A stretch of DNA of 64,000 nucleotides from Linepithema humile (GCF_040581485.1 NC_090130.1:19285656-19349655), one strand, 5' to 3'; shown: positions 34,003 to 44,324, counted from the first letter of the stretch. Notes: a model not told the origin generated them from the sequence alone. A program made the numbers and translations.

Positions 34003-34803
34003 ATGTCAACATATAAAAATAAAGTGTCTAAATTATTCGGAGCGGTGATGCACAATTATAAAGAAAAGGTCACCGAACTCTTCGAAGAAGTCTCCGATAG
34101 CTCCGAAGAAGAAGAGACGGAGGCCGCAAACTGGAAGAGGCTTCCGAAACCCGGAACCTCTGTCCAGCGGTCCGACGCTGACCAACGTAGAAAAGCCGTC
34201 TGGTTGACGACGCCGCCACCAATTCAACCAAGACGACGGAGCAGCGCAACGACGACCTCCGGACGACGGCAAGCGAGGTCAGAGACCATCCCCGTCGCTA
34301 AAACTCCAGCCACCAAACCGTCTCTGCGCCGGGAAATTTTGCAACGGGCAATGGCAACAAAAACAGTCAGCACCAGGCCACTCGAGGCCCTAACTGCCGC
34401 CGCCCGGAAGACGTGTACGGTGACAAGAGAGCCGCCGCGGACCACCACCGCCCCGGCGGAAAGTTCAATGACAGGAACGACCATCGCCGCCACTCACACC
34501 GAGCGTCGGACACCACCGACAAGCACTACCACCCGGACGGAAACCGTTGCAAGGAGGCCGCCGACGATGACGAGCACAGCCGCCGCCGTCGCTCCTACCG
34601 CGAATCCGGCACCACCGCTACCGGTACGGATGCGCCTAGACGACGGGACAGTGGTGAGCGTCCCGTATCACGCCGCTCATCACTCCCGCAAATACCGGGC
34701 CTCTACGCCAACGGGCCGGTGGCTGATCCAGTTCGATCACGCCGGTCAGCCCCGGTCCACGCGCCGCTTAATGGAGACCGCAAAGTCAGTCGAGGAGGAG
34801 TAA
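34003..34803 (+). CDS. Extra ORF downstream of gypsy pol, 266 aa, unrecognised
   Basis: An intact frame runs from ATG 34003 to TAA 34801-34803. It starts MSTYKNKVSKLFGAVMHNYK. Residues about 25-45 are acidic (EVSDSSEEEETEAANWK). Residues about 60-200 are rich in Thr, Pro, Arg and Ala and look disordered. The C-terminal 65 residues are folded-looking, e.g. RMRLDDGTVVSVPYHAAHHS and TGRWLIQFDHAGQPRSTRRL. I see no signal peptide and no membrane segment, so it is not an obvious envelope protein. It sits where an env or accessory gene would be and is the only fully open gene of the element. It could be an accessory nucleic-acid-binding protein; that is inference. A 138-codon frame in another phase (34413-34829) is a composition shadow. 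Confidence 0.6.
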   Translation: MSTYKNKVSKLFGAVMHNYKEKVTELFEEVSDSSEEEETEAANWKRLPKPGTSVQRSDADQRRKAVWLTTPPPIQPRRRSSATTTSGRRQARSETIPVAKTPATKPSLRREILQRAMATKTVSTRPLEALTAAARKTCTVTREPPRTTTAPAESSMTGTTIAATHTERRTPPTSTTTRTETVARRPPTMTSTAAAVAPTANPAPPLPVRMRLDDGTVVSVPYHAAHHSRKYRASTPTGRWLIQFDHAGQPRSTRRLMETAKSVEEE

Positions 34804-35293
34804 TTTTTATTGCGTTTAATACCGTTTAAATTTCTAAACATTTTTGTTCTTGCGTTTAAGAAAAAAAAAAAATCGCGTCCGTTACCGTCTAAAAATATTA
34901 CCGTTTAATAAACGTTTTTTTTTTGTTTGTTCTTGCGTATCACGCTCATTAGCGTCTAAAACTCCTAGCGTTTTACTTGTTGTTTTCGTTCAAATTTTCA
35001 AGAAGTTTAAGTACAATTTACTACATGAAATTTGTTAATATACTCGTTATCGTTCAAAGTTTTTAGTATTCTGCGTATGATTGTTAACGTTAATTATTTG
35101 TTCTAAGCGTTCATTAAATTTTAGAGTTAAATGTTTTATCGTTCGTTTATTAAATATAAGAATTATATTTTGTTCACCGCGCTGTTATATAGATTAATAA
35201 TAATCGGTAAGCGTATTATAAATTCTTTTACGTTCCGAGTTACGCTTCACAAAAATAAATATGTTTATTTTTTTCGGGGGGGGGGGGAAGTAG
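34804..35293 (+). other. Gypsy 3' untranslated region and polypurine tract
   Basis: No gene is visible. The region is T-rich with frequent gcgtttaa/cgttta words. It ends in a run of about 13 G residues followed by aagtag (35275-35293) directly before the 3' LTR, which I take as the plus-strand priming tract. Confidence 0.7.
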
Positions 35294-38200
35294 TGTAACA
35301 GCACGCGCTGTTACTAAGCGCCACACAGGCTTCACGTATGCACCCCCCCCCCCCCATTACGAGCCGCATTCCGATCCCCCAACTCGAGGGTAATAGCTCG
35401 AGAAGGGGTAGCTGCCGGGTAGGGTAGCATCCCAAGTGGGGGTAGCGCGACTAGTATAAAGCCGGCTCGCGGAGCAGACCGAGACCCAGTGATGCGATAT
35501 TTCCCACAGCGGTCCCGGCTCCGCTGCCTCACACAACCTTACAGAAGCGCTACGTCACGTATCCGTGTGAGCTCGGCCGTTCAACCAATGGAAGAGAGCG
35601 AACGCTCCCTTCCACCGAGCCGACACAACAGACGATAAATGCATGCTACTTGCATGTTAAAAGCAAGCGTTACTGATTCAGAAAAGAAATTCTGAGGCGA
35701 GTGGCTGGAATATTAGAGATCACCTGTTCGAAACCTGCTTCGTGCAACTTTTTTTTCTTTTTTCCACATTTGTTTCTAACATAGTAAATTATTAGATAAT
35801 ATTTTTTTGCCCAAAAAAATAATATTTTTTATTTATTATTAATATTCGCATATATTAAACTAACAATTTTAGAAATAATACAGATCTGCTATTGTTAATA
35901 GAAAAATGAAGTTATTTTACAATGTTGCAACAAAGTGCTAATTTAACATATGCGAATATTTTTAATAAAGATAAAATAATTTTTTTTAGCCAAAAACATT
36001 ATCTAATAATTTACTTAAAATAAATATCAAAAAAGGAAAAAAGTTACAAAATCACAGTTTTCAAACACGAGATTTTTAATATTCTTGCCATTCGCCTTAC
36101 TCGTTTAGCCATGCTTGTTATTTTACATTTATCAACATAAAAGATTACACGCCTGCAAAGCTTTTAATTATTTATTTTAAACTACTGCATATTAGCAAGA
36201 GTTACTGCAGTAACTACATTTACATGTACTGTGGAGATTAGTGGAGGAACACAGTAGCATATTAAAACTGCAGTCAAATAGATGTAGATTGGTAATTTTA
36301 TTAATACTATTAATAAGTAGTGGTCTTCCGCATCACCTTTGAGGTTCCACTTATGGCGCGTTCGATTTTTTTTTAAGTGGATCGTCGCCTGGAGCCCTAT
36401 TGTACCACTTTTTTTTACACCTGTTATTTACAGGTTAAAATAATTTACAGTAGTTGACACTGTATTTTTGTATCTATATACTTACTGTACTTTGTATACT
36501 CACTGTACTTGTACTTTTGCGCGTTGCGCGTATATTGGCGAGTTGGGAAAATTACTTACTTTATAATTTTTTATAAATACAAAATATATTTTGTATTTAT
36601 TATGCCTGCAATGCTATCAAGAGTAATGAGAAATACAAGGTGTCCCATTTTAAACAATCCACTCAAATATCTCAGAAACACCGAGTTAAATAATAAAATT
36701 TTTTAAATAAAAGTTGTAGGATTTGGAGAGGGAAAAAATATAGGGATATTTGTTTGACCTTGGATGGAAGCGCTTCTGAGATTTGAAGGTCATTTTTATT
36801 TTTTTAAATGGAACCACTTTAATTTTTTTATATAAATCGATTTCTCATAATATTTGTCGTAAAAAGTTATAAAACTAGGATGGCCGAAAATTGAATGGTT
36901 TACAAGATATTTTATACTTTAATTTGACATAATTTTACATAAACTATAAAATATCTCGTTAAATATTCATTTTTCAATTATCTTACTTCAACACTTTTAT
37001 GCACAAAATAATGAGAGGAATCAATTGGTATAAAAAAAACACATAGTTGTCTTTAAGAAAAAATCTAGCAGAGCTGTATTTAAGCTATATTTAGCAGATA
37101 TAATATAATATACTTTCTTCTTAAATATATATACTTTTTTCTTAAAGTCAACTATGTATTTTTTTACACCAATTGATTCCTCTCATTATTTTGTGCATAA
37201 AAGTGTTGAAGTAAGATAATTGAAAAATTAATATTTAACGAGATATTTTATAGTTTATGTAAGTATGTGGTTTCATTTAAAAAAATAAAAATGACCTTCA
37301 AATCTCAGAAGCGCTTCCATCCAAGGTCAAACAAATATCCCTATATTTTTTCCCTCTTCAAATCCTACAACTTTTATTTAAAAAATTTTATTATTTAACT
37401 CGGTGTTTCTGAGATATTTGAGTGGATTGTTTAAAATGGGACACCTTGTATTTCTCATTACTCTTGATAGCATTGCAGGCATAATAAATACAAAATATAT
37501 TTTGTATTTATAAAAAATTATAAAGTAAGTAATTTTCCCAACTCGCCAATATACGCGCAACGCGCAAAAGTACAAGTACAGTGAGTATACAAAGTACAGT
37601 AAGTATATAGATACAAAAATACAGTGTCAACTACTGTAAATTATTTTAACCTGTAAATAACAGGTGTAAAAAAAAGTGGTACAATAGGGCTCCAGGCGAC
37701 GATCCACTTAAAAAAAATCGAACGCGCCATAAGTGGAACCTCAAAGGTGGTGCGGAAGACCACTACTTATTAATAGTATTAATAAAATTACCAATCTACA
37801 TCTATTTGACTGCAGTTTTAATATGCTACTGTGTTCTTCCACTAATCTCCACAGTACATGTATATGTAGTTACTGCAGTAACTCTTGCTAATATGCAGTA
37901 GTTTAAAATAAATAATTAAAAGCTTTGCAGGCGTGTAATCTTTTATGTTGATAAATGTAAAATAACAAGCATGGCTAAACGAGTAAGGCGAATGGCAAGA
38001 ATATTAAAAATCTCGTGTTTGAAAACTGTGATTTTGTAACTTTTTTTCCTTTTTTGATATTTATTTTAAGTAAATTATTAGATAATGTTTTTGGCTAAAA
38101 AAAATTATTTTATCTTTATTAAAAATATTCGCATATGTTAAATTAGCACTTTGTTGCAACATTGTAAAATAACTTCATTTTTCTATTAACAATAGCAGAT

Positions 38201-38640
38201 CTGTATTATTTCTAAAATTGTTAGTTTAATATATGCGAATATTAATAATAAATAGAAAATATTATTTTTTTGGGCAAAAAAATATTATCTAATAATTTAC
38301 TATGTTAGAAACAAATGTGGAAAAAAGAAAAAAAAGTTGCACGAAGCAGGTTTCGAACAGGTGATCTCTAATATTCCAGCCACTCGCCTCAGAATTTCTT
38401 TTCTGAATCAGAAACGCTTGCTTTTAACATGCAAGTAGCATGCATTTATCGTCTGTTGTGTCGGCTCGGTGGAAGGGAGCGTTCGCTCTCTTTCATTGGT
38501 TGAACGGCCGAGCTCACACGGATACGTGACGTAGCGCTTCTGTAAGATTGTGTGAGGCAGCGGAGCCGGGACCGCTGTGGGAAATATCGCATCACTGCCG
38601 AGACCATTCCCCCGAGTACGACTCGGACAAGCCTCAGGGC
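35294..38640 (+). repeat. Gypsy 3' LTR, interrupted and truncated
   Basis: 35294-35486 matches the first part of the 5' LTR (a C-run at 35343-35354 is expanded). After the hAT insertion, 38606-38640 continues the same LTR (attcccccgagtacgactcg through cctcagggc). The LTR then stops at the left end of the next hAT. Total surviving LTR is about 230 bp of 881. Confidence 0.9.
35487..38597. mobile_element. 3.1-kb palindromic hAT foldback element (CAGTGATGCG family)
   Basis: The ends CAGTGATGCGATATTTCCCA and TGGGAAATATCGCATCACTG face each other. The perfect 8-bp duplication ccgagacc flanks it (35479-35486 and 38598-38605). The two arms of about 1.5 kb are almost identical inverted copies. The right arm lacks about 110 bp matching roughly 36815-36930, and the unpaired centre is under 100 bp (around 37070-37140). 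It has no transposase. The mirrored 65-codon frames at 36509-36706 (+) and 37378-37575 (-) are products of the symmetry. Each arm contains two inverted tRNA-like modules (35663-35748 and 36043-36117, and their mirrors at 37966-38041 and 38336-38421). Confidence 0.95.
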
Positions 38641-39650
38641 CAGTGATGCGATATCTACTACCGGGCTCGCGGCTCTCGTGCCCCAACACAAGTAAGAAGC
38701 GCTTACGTCACGCGTCTGTGTGCGCTCGGCCGTTCGGCTATAGAGAGAGAGCGGACGTCTCTGTCTTGCTACCATCGAGCCGACGTAAACACATTGCGGA
38801 CGGCTAATGCTCAGAAACAAGCGCTTTTAATCGAGTAAGGCGAGTGCCTAGCGGATTCGAAGTCCCGTATTCGAGACTTGATTTTCGCAACTTTTTTTTT
38901 TCTTTTTTCCAAATTTGTTTCTAACAGTGTAAGTTAGTTAATAATGTTTTTTTGGCTAAAAAATATTATTTCGTATATTAATAATATATTTGCATATGTT
39001 AAACTAATAACTAATTATTTTAAAAAGAATACTAATTTGCTATTATAAATAGAAAAATGAAGTTATTTTACAACATACATATTGCAACAAAGTGCAATTT
39101 AACATGTGCAATTATTGTTAATAAATATAAAATAATATTTTTTAGCCAAAAGCATTATCTAATGATTCACTTGATGGTACAGTGCTAGAAACAAATATCG
39201 AAAAAGAAAAAAAATGTTACAAAAGCAGTTTTCAAATACAAGATTTTCAATATTCCTGCCACTCGCCTTAATCGATTAGCCACGCTTGCTTCTTAACATT
39301 TATCTCTATCGAAAGATTACACACCTGGAAAATTTTTAACTATTTATTTTAAATTACTGCATATTAGCAAAAGTTACTGTACTGTGGAGATTAGTGGAGA
39401 AACGGTAACATACAATGCAGTCAAATACATCTTACAAATGCAGTCAAATAGATCGAAGATTTATTGCACTCTTGTTAGCATGTTAAAGTATGTGTAGCGT
39501 ATTATTAGTTCATTAGTAATTTTAAGTGTTATTAATAGTGGTCTTCCACACCACCTTTGAGGTTCCACTAACTAGGCGCGTTCGATTTTTTTTAAGTGAA
39601 TCGTCGCCTGGAGCCCTATCGTACCACTTTTTTAAAATTATAATTTAAGG

Positions 39651-40570
39651 TAAAAGTAATTTTTATTGTCTTGATGTTGATGGACCATATCTTGTGCAAA
39701 AATAAAAGAAATAAATATAAAAATAAAATAAATAATTAAAGTTAAAATAAAAGTAAATTTCTCTAAATTCTTGACCGTCTATTAAAAAATTCTTTTATGG
39801 TTTGAAAATTGTTATAAAGTAGTATAAAGTACATATAGAGAAATAAAATGTATAAAGAAATTATTGAAAATAAATGTATGAAAGTTTAGTGTTATATGTA
39901 ATTTAATTTTCAACAATTTCTGTATATACATATTTTATTTTTCTATTAAAACAGCTGAATACAACAACAGCTGAATACGAAAACAGCAATCTTAACACAC
40001 TTCTTCCGTCTTCGTCTGTTTCAAGATTTTGCGTTTATTCACTCGCACGTCTCACGATCAATTCTGTATACATCTATAAAATATAATTCCTAATATCAAA
40101 ACACAATGCTCACTTTCTTGGTTGTTACCGTCGGTTACAGTCCAGTAAAAATCTTTGAAAATCTTTGTTGAATACGTATATTTATTTTCCCAGTGCTATA
40201 ATTATTATAATAATTATAATTTAATATTTTACGAGACATTGTTTCGCTGCGTGTTGCTGTTTGAAGGAGATACTATAGCCGTAACTAGTGAGATATAAAT
40301 TATATTTCTTTTTTCTTTTATTATATTTTTTTAAATGTTTTATTATTATATAGTTTTTTAATTATTGGCGCATTGGCAAACAAAACTGGAGTCTTAAAGT
40401 CCTGTTACTTTATACTTGCAAGTAAATATTTTATTTATATTTTATATTTTATATGCATTTGTAATATTTTCGTGTTCAGACAGTTAACTCGTATTGCAGG
40501 GATTCCGACTGCGATCGTGCATTTCAAATTATTCTATATTATTCGCTAACTTCTATTTTTTACTATAAAA
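39651..40570 (+). promoter_or_regulatory. Upstream region of the hAT transposase
   Basis: About 900 bp between the left arm and the transposase start hold no reading frame of interest. The stretch is AT-rich, with a slightly richer patch at 39990-40150. It must contain the transposase promoter and 5' UTR; no specific element is clear. Confidence 0.4.
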
Positions 40571-42685
40571 ATGAGTGACAAGGCAAAAAATACACGTAAA
40601 CGAAGTTTTTCGGAATCTTGGCTTCAAGATGATCGTTTCAAACCTTGGATTCGTAAAGTATCATCGGACGAAAGTCTTTTTTATTGTATTATATGCAATA
40701 AAGAAATGTCTTGCTATTCATCGTATGTTGCAAGACATGCAAATTCTGCGAGTCATAAGGACAAGATAAAACAAAATATATCAGATGACGATATAAGTCC
40801 AAGAACCAAAATTTCAAAATATGACATTAAATTTCAAAAAGAATGGTTGGATATAGCATTATTTAAGCCATGGTTACGCGAAGTGTCAAATGACAAGCGT
40901 GCATTTTTTTGCACATTTTGCAACAAATCATTTATTGGAGATTTATCTAACGTATATCGTCACGCATTTTCTAAAAAACACGTGGAACAAAACAAACAAC
41001 AAGAAACAGACGAAGATGTCGATATGATAGCGGAATCGATTTCACTTAAAGAGCGAAGAAAATTGGCAGAAATTCGATATGCAGCGTTGATCGCAGATAG
41101 AAATATTCCTTTCCAAACTGCGAAAGATATTCTCAATTTTTTCCAAGAGATAGGAAAGGATTCGGACGTATTACAAAAAATGAGTATGAGCCGAAAGAAA
41201 TGTACAAACATTATTTCAAATGTACTATGCCCAATAGAAACAGATCGTGTGGTTGAAAGCATTCGAAATACCAAATTTTCTATTTTTATAGACGAAACGT
41301 CTGATATTTCTAATGAAAAGTGGATGACGTTTCTTGTTCGATTTGTTGATTCTGAAACATTAGATATTCGCACGCAATTAGTAAAATTAATTAATATTGA
41401 CGCGAAAAGTAGCAGTGCGGACAAAATATTTCATGCATTTCAAAATGAGATGTGGAGATTACAGATTCCATTTACAAATATTATTGCTTTATCATGTGAC
41501 AATGCGCCTGTTATGGTAGGAAAATATACGTCATTTAAAAGAAAATTAGAAGAAACTTGTAAACATTTACTAACATTTGCGTGTCCATGCCATTCTGCTG
41601 CATTGATTGCACATTCTGCATGTGCAAAAATACCAGAGTATTGCGAAGAATTTTTGAAAAAAATTTCAAATTATATTAATAGTAGTCCTAAGCGTTCAGC
41701 TATTTATAGAGACTTTAGTGATTGCTTTTTGGAAACAAGTCACAACATTTTAAAATTGTCTCATACGCGATGGCTTTCTCGCCATTCATGTATTGAAAGA
41801 ATTCTTGAATCTTGGGATGCTATTAAGCTTTTTCTCACTGATATGGCGTTGGCAGACAAATCAAAGTCTGCAAAAGATTTAATGTCTGTCATGGGAAGTT
41901 ACGATGTAAAAGCATATTTTTTATTTTTAGAGCATATTTTAGATTATTTTAATTCATTTAATGCATTTTTCCAAGCAACAGAAACAAGAATTCATTTATT
42001 GCAACCAAAGTCAGTAAAATTTTTAACAACAATATGCAAATACTTTTTGAAGCCAGAATTATTGAAAACCGTATGTACTAATATTAAATTTTCTGAAAAA
42101 GAGAATCAAAAATCTTTACAAGAAATAAATTTGGGATCCGAATGCGAGGAATATCTCGATGAATTAATAAAAGAAGGATCTACAGACACGATGTACAATT
42201 ACAAATGTAACATAATTACAAATGTACGAGAAAATTGTTTACAATTTTACGTCACCGCTGCTGAAGAAATTAGTAAAAGATTACCAATTAATGACAAATT
42301 TTTGTCCACATTGACAGTTTTAGAAGCAAATGTAGCTTTATCAGATAATGATAGAAAAATATCATTTAACGATGTTTCTTTTATTGCCAAAACTATAGGC
42401 GGATTTGACGAAAACGGTTTGCGGGAAGAATGGTTGAAATTACATGAAGATTTTACTGAGACAGACAAAATAAATTTTTCTAATTTAAATTTTGATGATA
42501 TGTGGAAAAAAATTTTACGAAGTAACAACACTATAAAATATCCTAATATGAAATCTTTGGTGAATGCTATTCAAACACTGCCTAATTCTAATGCAGATCC
42601 TGAAAGGATGTTTTCAGTTTTATCTGATTTAAAAACCAAAAAACGCAACAAACGGTCACCAATGTTAACGCTCTTTGTGTTTTAA
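40571..42685 (+). CDS. hAT transposase with two BED-type zinc fingers, frameshifted near its end
   Basis: A 704-codon frame starts MSDKAKNTRKRSFSESWLQD. Two related BED-like fingers lie at residues about 15-62 (FYCIICNKEMSC, ARHANSASHK) and about 93-142 (FFCTFCNKSFIG, YRHAFSKKH), a tandem duplication. The RNase H-like core follows with FSIFIDETSDISNEKWMTFL (first Asp), IIALSCDNAPVM (second Asp), CPCHSAALIAHSACAK and LSHTRWLSRHSCIERI. The C-terminal dimerisation motif is SNADPERMFSVLSDLKTKKR. After RNK the frame shifts near 42655 and stops at 42685. Another phase carries the expected continuation (NVNALCVLKSALKSRK) to a TAA at 42852. hAT transposases excise by hairpin formation and make 8-bp duplications. 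Reversed frames here are shadows. Confidence 0.92.
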   Translation: MSDKAKNTRKRSFSESWLQDDRFKPWIRKVSSDESLFYCIICNKEMSCYSSYVARHANSASHKDKIKQNISDDDISPRTKISKYDIKFQKEWLDIALFKPWLREVSNDKRAFFCTFCNKSFIGDLSNVYRHAFSKKHVEQNKQQETDEDVDMIAESISLKERRKLAEIRYAALIADRNIPFQTAKDILNFFQEIGKDSDVLQKMSMSRKKCTNIISNVLCPIETDRVVESIRNTKFSIFIDETSDISNEKWMTFLVRFVDSETLDIRTQLVKLINIDAKSSSADKIFHAFQNEMWRLQIPFTNIIALSCDNAPVMVGKYTSFKRKLEETCKHLLTFACPCHSAALIAHSACAKIPEYCEEFLKKISNYINSSPKRSAIYRDFSDCFLETSHNILKLSHTRWLSRHSCIERILESWDAIKLFLTDMALADKSKSAKDLMSVMGSYDVKAYFLFLEHILDYFNSFNAFFQATETRIHLLQPKSVKFLTTICKYFLKPELLKTVCTNIKFSEKENQKSLQEINLGSECEEYLDELIKEGSTDTMYNYKCNIITNVRENCLQFYVTAAEEISKRLPINDKFLSTLTVLEANVALSDNDRKISFNDVSFIAKTIGGFDENGLREEWLKLHEDFTETDKINFSNLNFDDMWKKILRSNNTIKYPNMKSLVNAIQTLPNSNADPERMFSVLSDLKTKKRNKRSPMLTLFVF

Positions 42686-43873
42686 AATCAGCATTAAAAT
42701 CGCGTAAGGAAACAGTGCTAAATATGGACATTAATGAGAGGCATTTGTCTTTGATGTCGGCAAAGACACTGTACGCCAGTAGTCCTGGGAAAATAAAAAA
42801 AAATATAACGTTACATATTGCAGATGATGGTCCATCAACATCAAAACAATAATAATTACTTTTATCTTGAATTTCAATTTTAAAAAAGTGGTACGATAGG
42901 GCTCCAGGCGACGGTCCACTTAAAAAAAATCGAACGCGCCTAGTTAGTGGAACCTCAAAGGTGGTGTGGAAGACCACTATTAATAACACTTAAAATTACT
43001 AATGAACTAATAATACGCTACACATACTTTAACATGCTAACAAGAGTGCAATAAATCTTCGATCTATTTGACTGCATTTGTAAGATGTATTTGACTGCAT
43101 TGTATGTTACCGTTTCTCCACTAATCTCCACAGTACAGTAACTTTTGCTAATATGCAGTAATTTAAAATAAATAGTTAAAAATTTTCCAGGTGTGTAATC
43201 TTTCGATAGAGATAAATGTTAAGAAGCAAGCGTGGCTAATCGATTAAGGCGAGTGGCAGGAATATTGAAAATCTTGTATTTGAAAACTGCTTTTGTAACA
43301 TTTTTTTCTTTTTCGATATTTGTTTCTAGCACTGTACCATCAAGTGAATCATTAGATAATGCTTTTGGCTAAAAAATATTATTTTATATTTATTAACAAT
43401 AATTGCACATGTTAAATTGCACTTTGTTGCAATATGTATGTTGTAAAATAACTTCATTTTTCTATTTATAATAGCAAATTAGTATTCTTTTTAAAATAAT
43501 TAGTTATTAGTTTAACATATGCAAATATATTATTAATATACGAAATAATATTTTTTAGCCAAAAAAACATTATTAACTAACTTACACTGTTAGAAACAAA
43601 TTTGGAAAAAAGAAAAAAAAAAGTTGCGAAAATCAAGTCTCGAATACGGGACTTCGAATCCGCTAGGCACTCGCCTTACTCGATTAAAAGCGCTTGTTTC
43701 TGAGCATTAGCCGTCCGCAATGTGTTTACGTCGGCTCGATGGTAGCAAGACAGAGACGTCCGCTCTCTCTCTATAGCCGAACGGCCGAGCGCACACAGAC
43801 GCGTGACGTAAGCGCTTCTTACTTGTGTTGGGGCACGAGAGCCGCGAGCCCGGTAGTAGATATCGCATCACTG

Positions 43874-44112
43874 GTGTAGATCAATAATGAAGAACGATTT
43901 CTCAGAAGCTTTTTCTTCGATCAACGTAAAAAAGGTCACTTTAAATTATTCTGAAACAAAATATAATTTACATGAGAAAAAACATAGAAGAACACAATAA
44001 AAAGTTATTTCTACATTTAATCACATAAAATTAGTGGTCATCTGTATAAAAAATATAGGGAAATAGTGGTTTGTTTTTATTACTGTATAATATATGTAAT
44101 TCATTTTTGTAG
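43874..44112. other. Sequence between the hAT right end and an exon
   Basis: A short open patch at 43876-43925 (MKNDFSEAFSSINVKK in one phase) precedes AT-rich sequence. It may be part of the gene whose last exon follows, but no splice pairing is convincing. Confidence 0.3.
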
Positions 44113-44324
44113 AAACAGTACGAGTACACGTTTTATCAGCAACGGATGACATCATAGCTGACGCAATCGGCAAGTGGTTGGCACAAGCTAAGCATCGAAA
44201 GGAACGCTCAGAAAAGCGTTTAAGCAATAAAACAACCAAGTCTTTCACTCTTTTCGAAAACATAGAAGAGGACTCGTTATCAGATAACGAAAAAAGTATT
44301 ATGTCGTTGTCAAAGGATAATTGA
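44113..44324 (+). CDS. Terminal exon of an unrecognised gene
   Basis: A pyrimidine tract and acceptor (tcatttttgtag|AAACAG) precede an open frame beginning mid-codon. It reads TVRVHVLSATDDIIADAIGK, then WLAQAKHRKERSEKRLSNKT, ending MSLSKDN and TGA at 44322-44324. It is charged, with a helical basic middle and acidic end, unlike the non-coding surroundings. AT-rich 3' sequence follows. The upstream exons may have been displaced by the transposons to the left. Family unknown. A frame on the other strand across 44021-44263 is a shadow. Confidence 0.5.

Larger units (their letters stand above)
28886..38640 (+). mobile_element. Ty3/gypsy LTR retrotransposon with an extra ORF; 3' LTR truncated
   Basis: The 881-bp 5' LTR (28886-29766, TG...CA) is followed at once by a primer-binding site matching the 3' end of tRNA-Lys. 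Then come gag, protease, RT, RNase H, integrase and a fourth ORF. A 3' LTR starts at 35294 after a G-rich polypurine tract. That LTR is interrupted by a hAT at 35487-38597 and stops at 38640, where a second hAT begins. About 660 bp of LTR, matching 29109-29766, never resumes. The interior is clearly more GC-rich than the flanking DNA. Clade placement is uncertain; an Osvaldo-like group would fit the tRNA-Lys primer. Confidence 0.93.
38641..43873 (+). mobile_element. hAT transposon with about 1-kb inverted arms and a near-intact transposase
   Basis: The ends CAGTGATGCGATATCTACTA and TAGTAGATATCGCATCACTG are perfect inverted copies. The arms 38641-39650 and 42878-43873 match nearly throughout. 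The flanks ctcagggc (left) and gtgtagat (right) do not match, so the expected 8-bp duplication is missing. The unique centre holds one transposase gene. The arm tips (38641-38900) and inner edges (gcgcgttcgatttttttt, gtcgcctggagccctat) are shared with the 35487 element. Probable active source of the family, apart from a C-terminal frameshift. Confidence 0.93.

Noticed and set aside
34003..34803. Envelope gene of an errantivirus-like element
   Set aside because: No signal peptide, no fusion-like hydrophobic segment, no transmembrane anchor and no cysteine pattern.
34413..34829. 138-codon frame overlapping the gypsy extra ORF
   Set aside because: Asp/Arg/His-rich shadow of the GC-rich ORF in another phase. 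The 266-codon frame has the better start and a more protein-like C-terminus.
36509..37575. Two identical 65-codon frames on opposite strands (36509-36706 and 37378-37575)
   Set aside because: They are mirror images produced by the palindrome, have no known motif and include the dispersed repeat motif at 36637. They are not genes.
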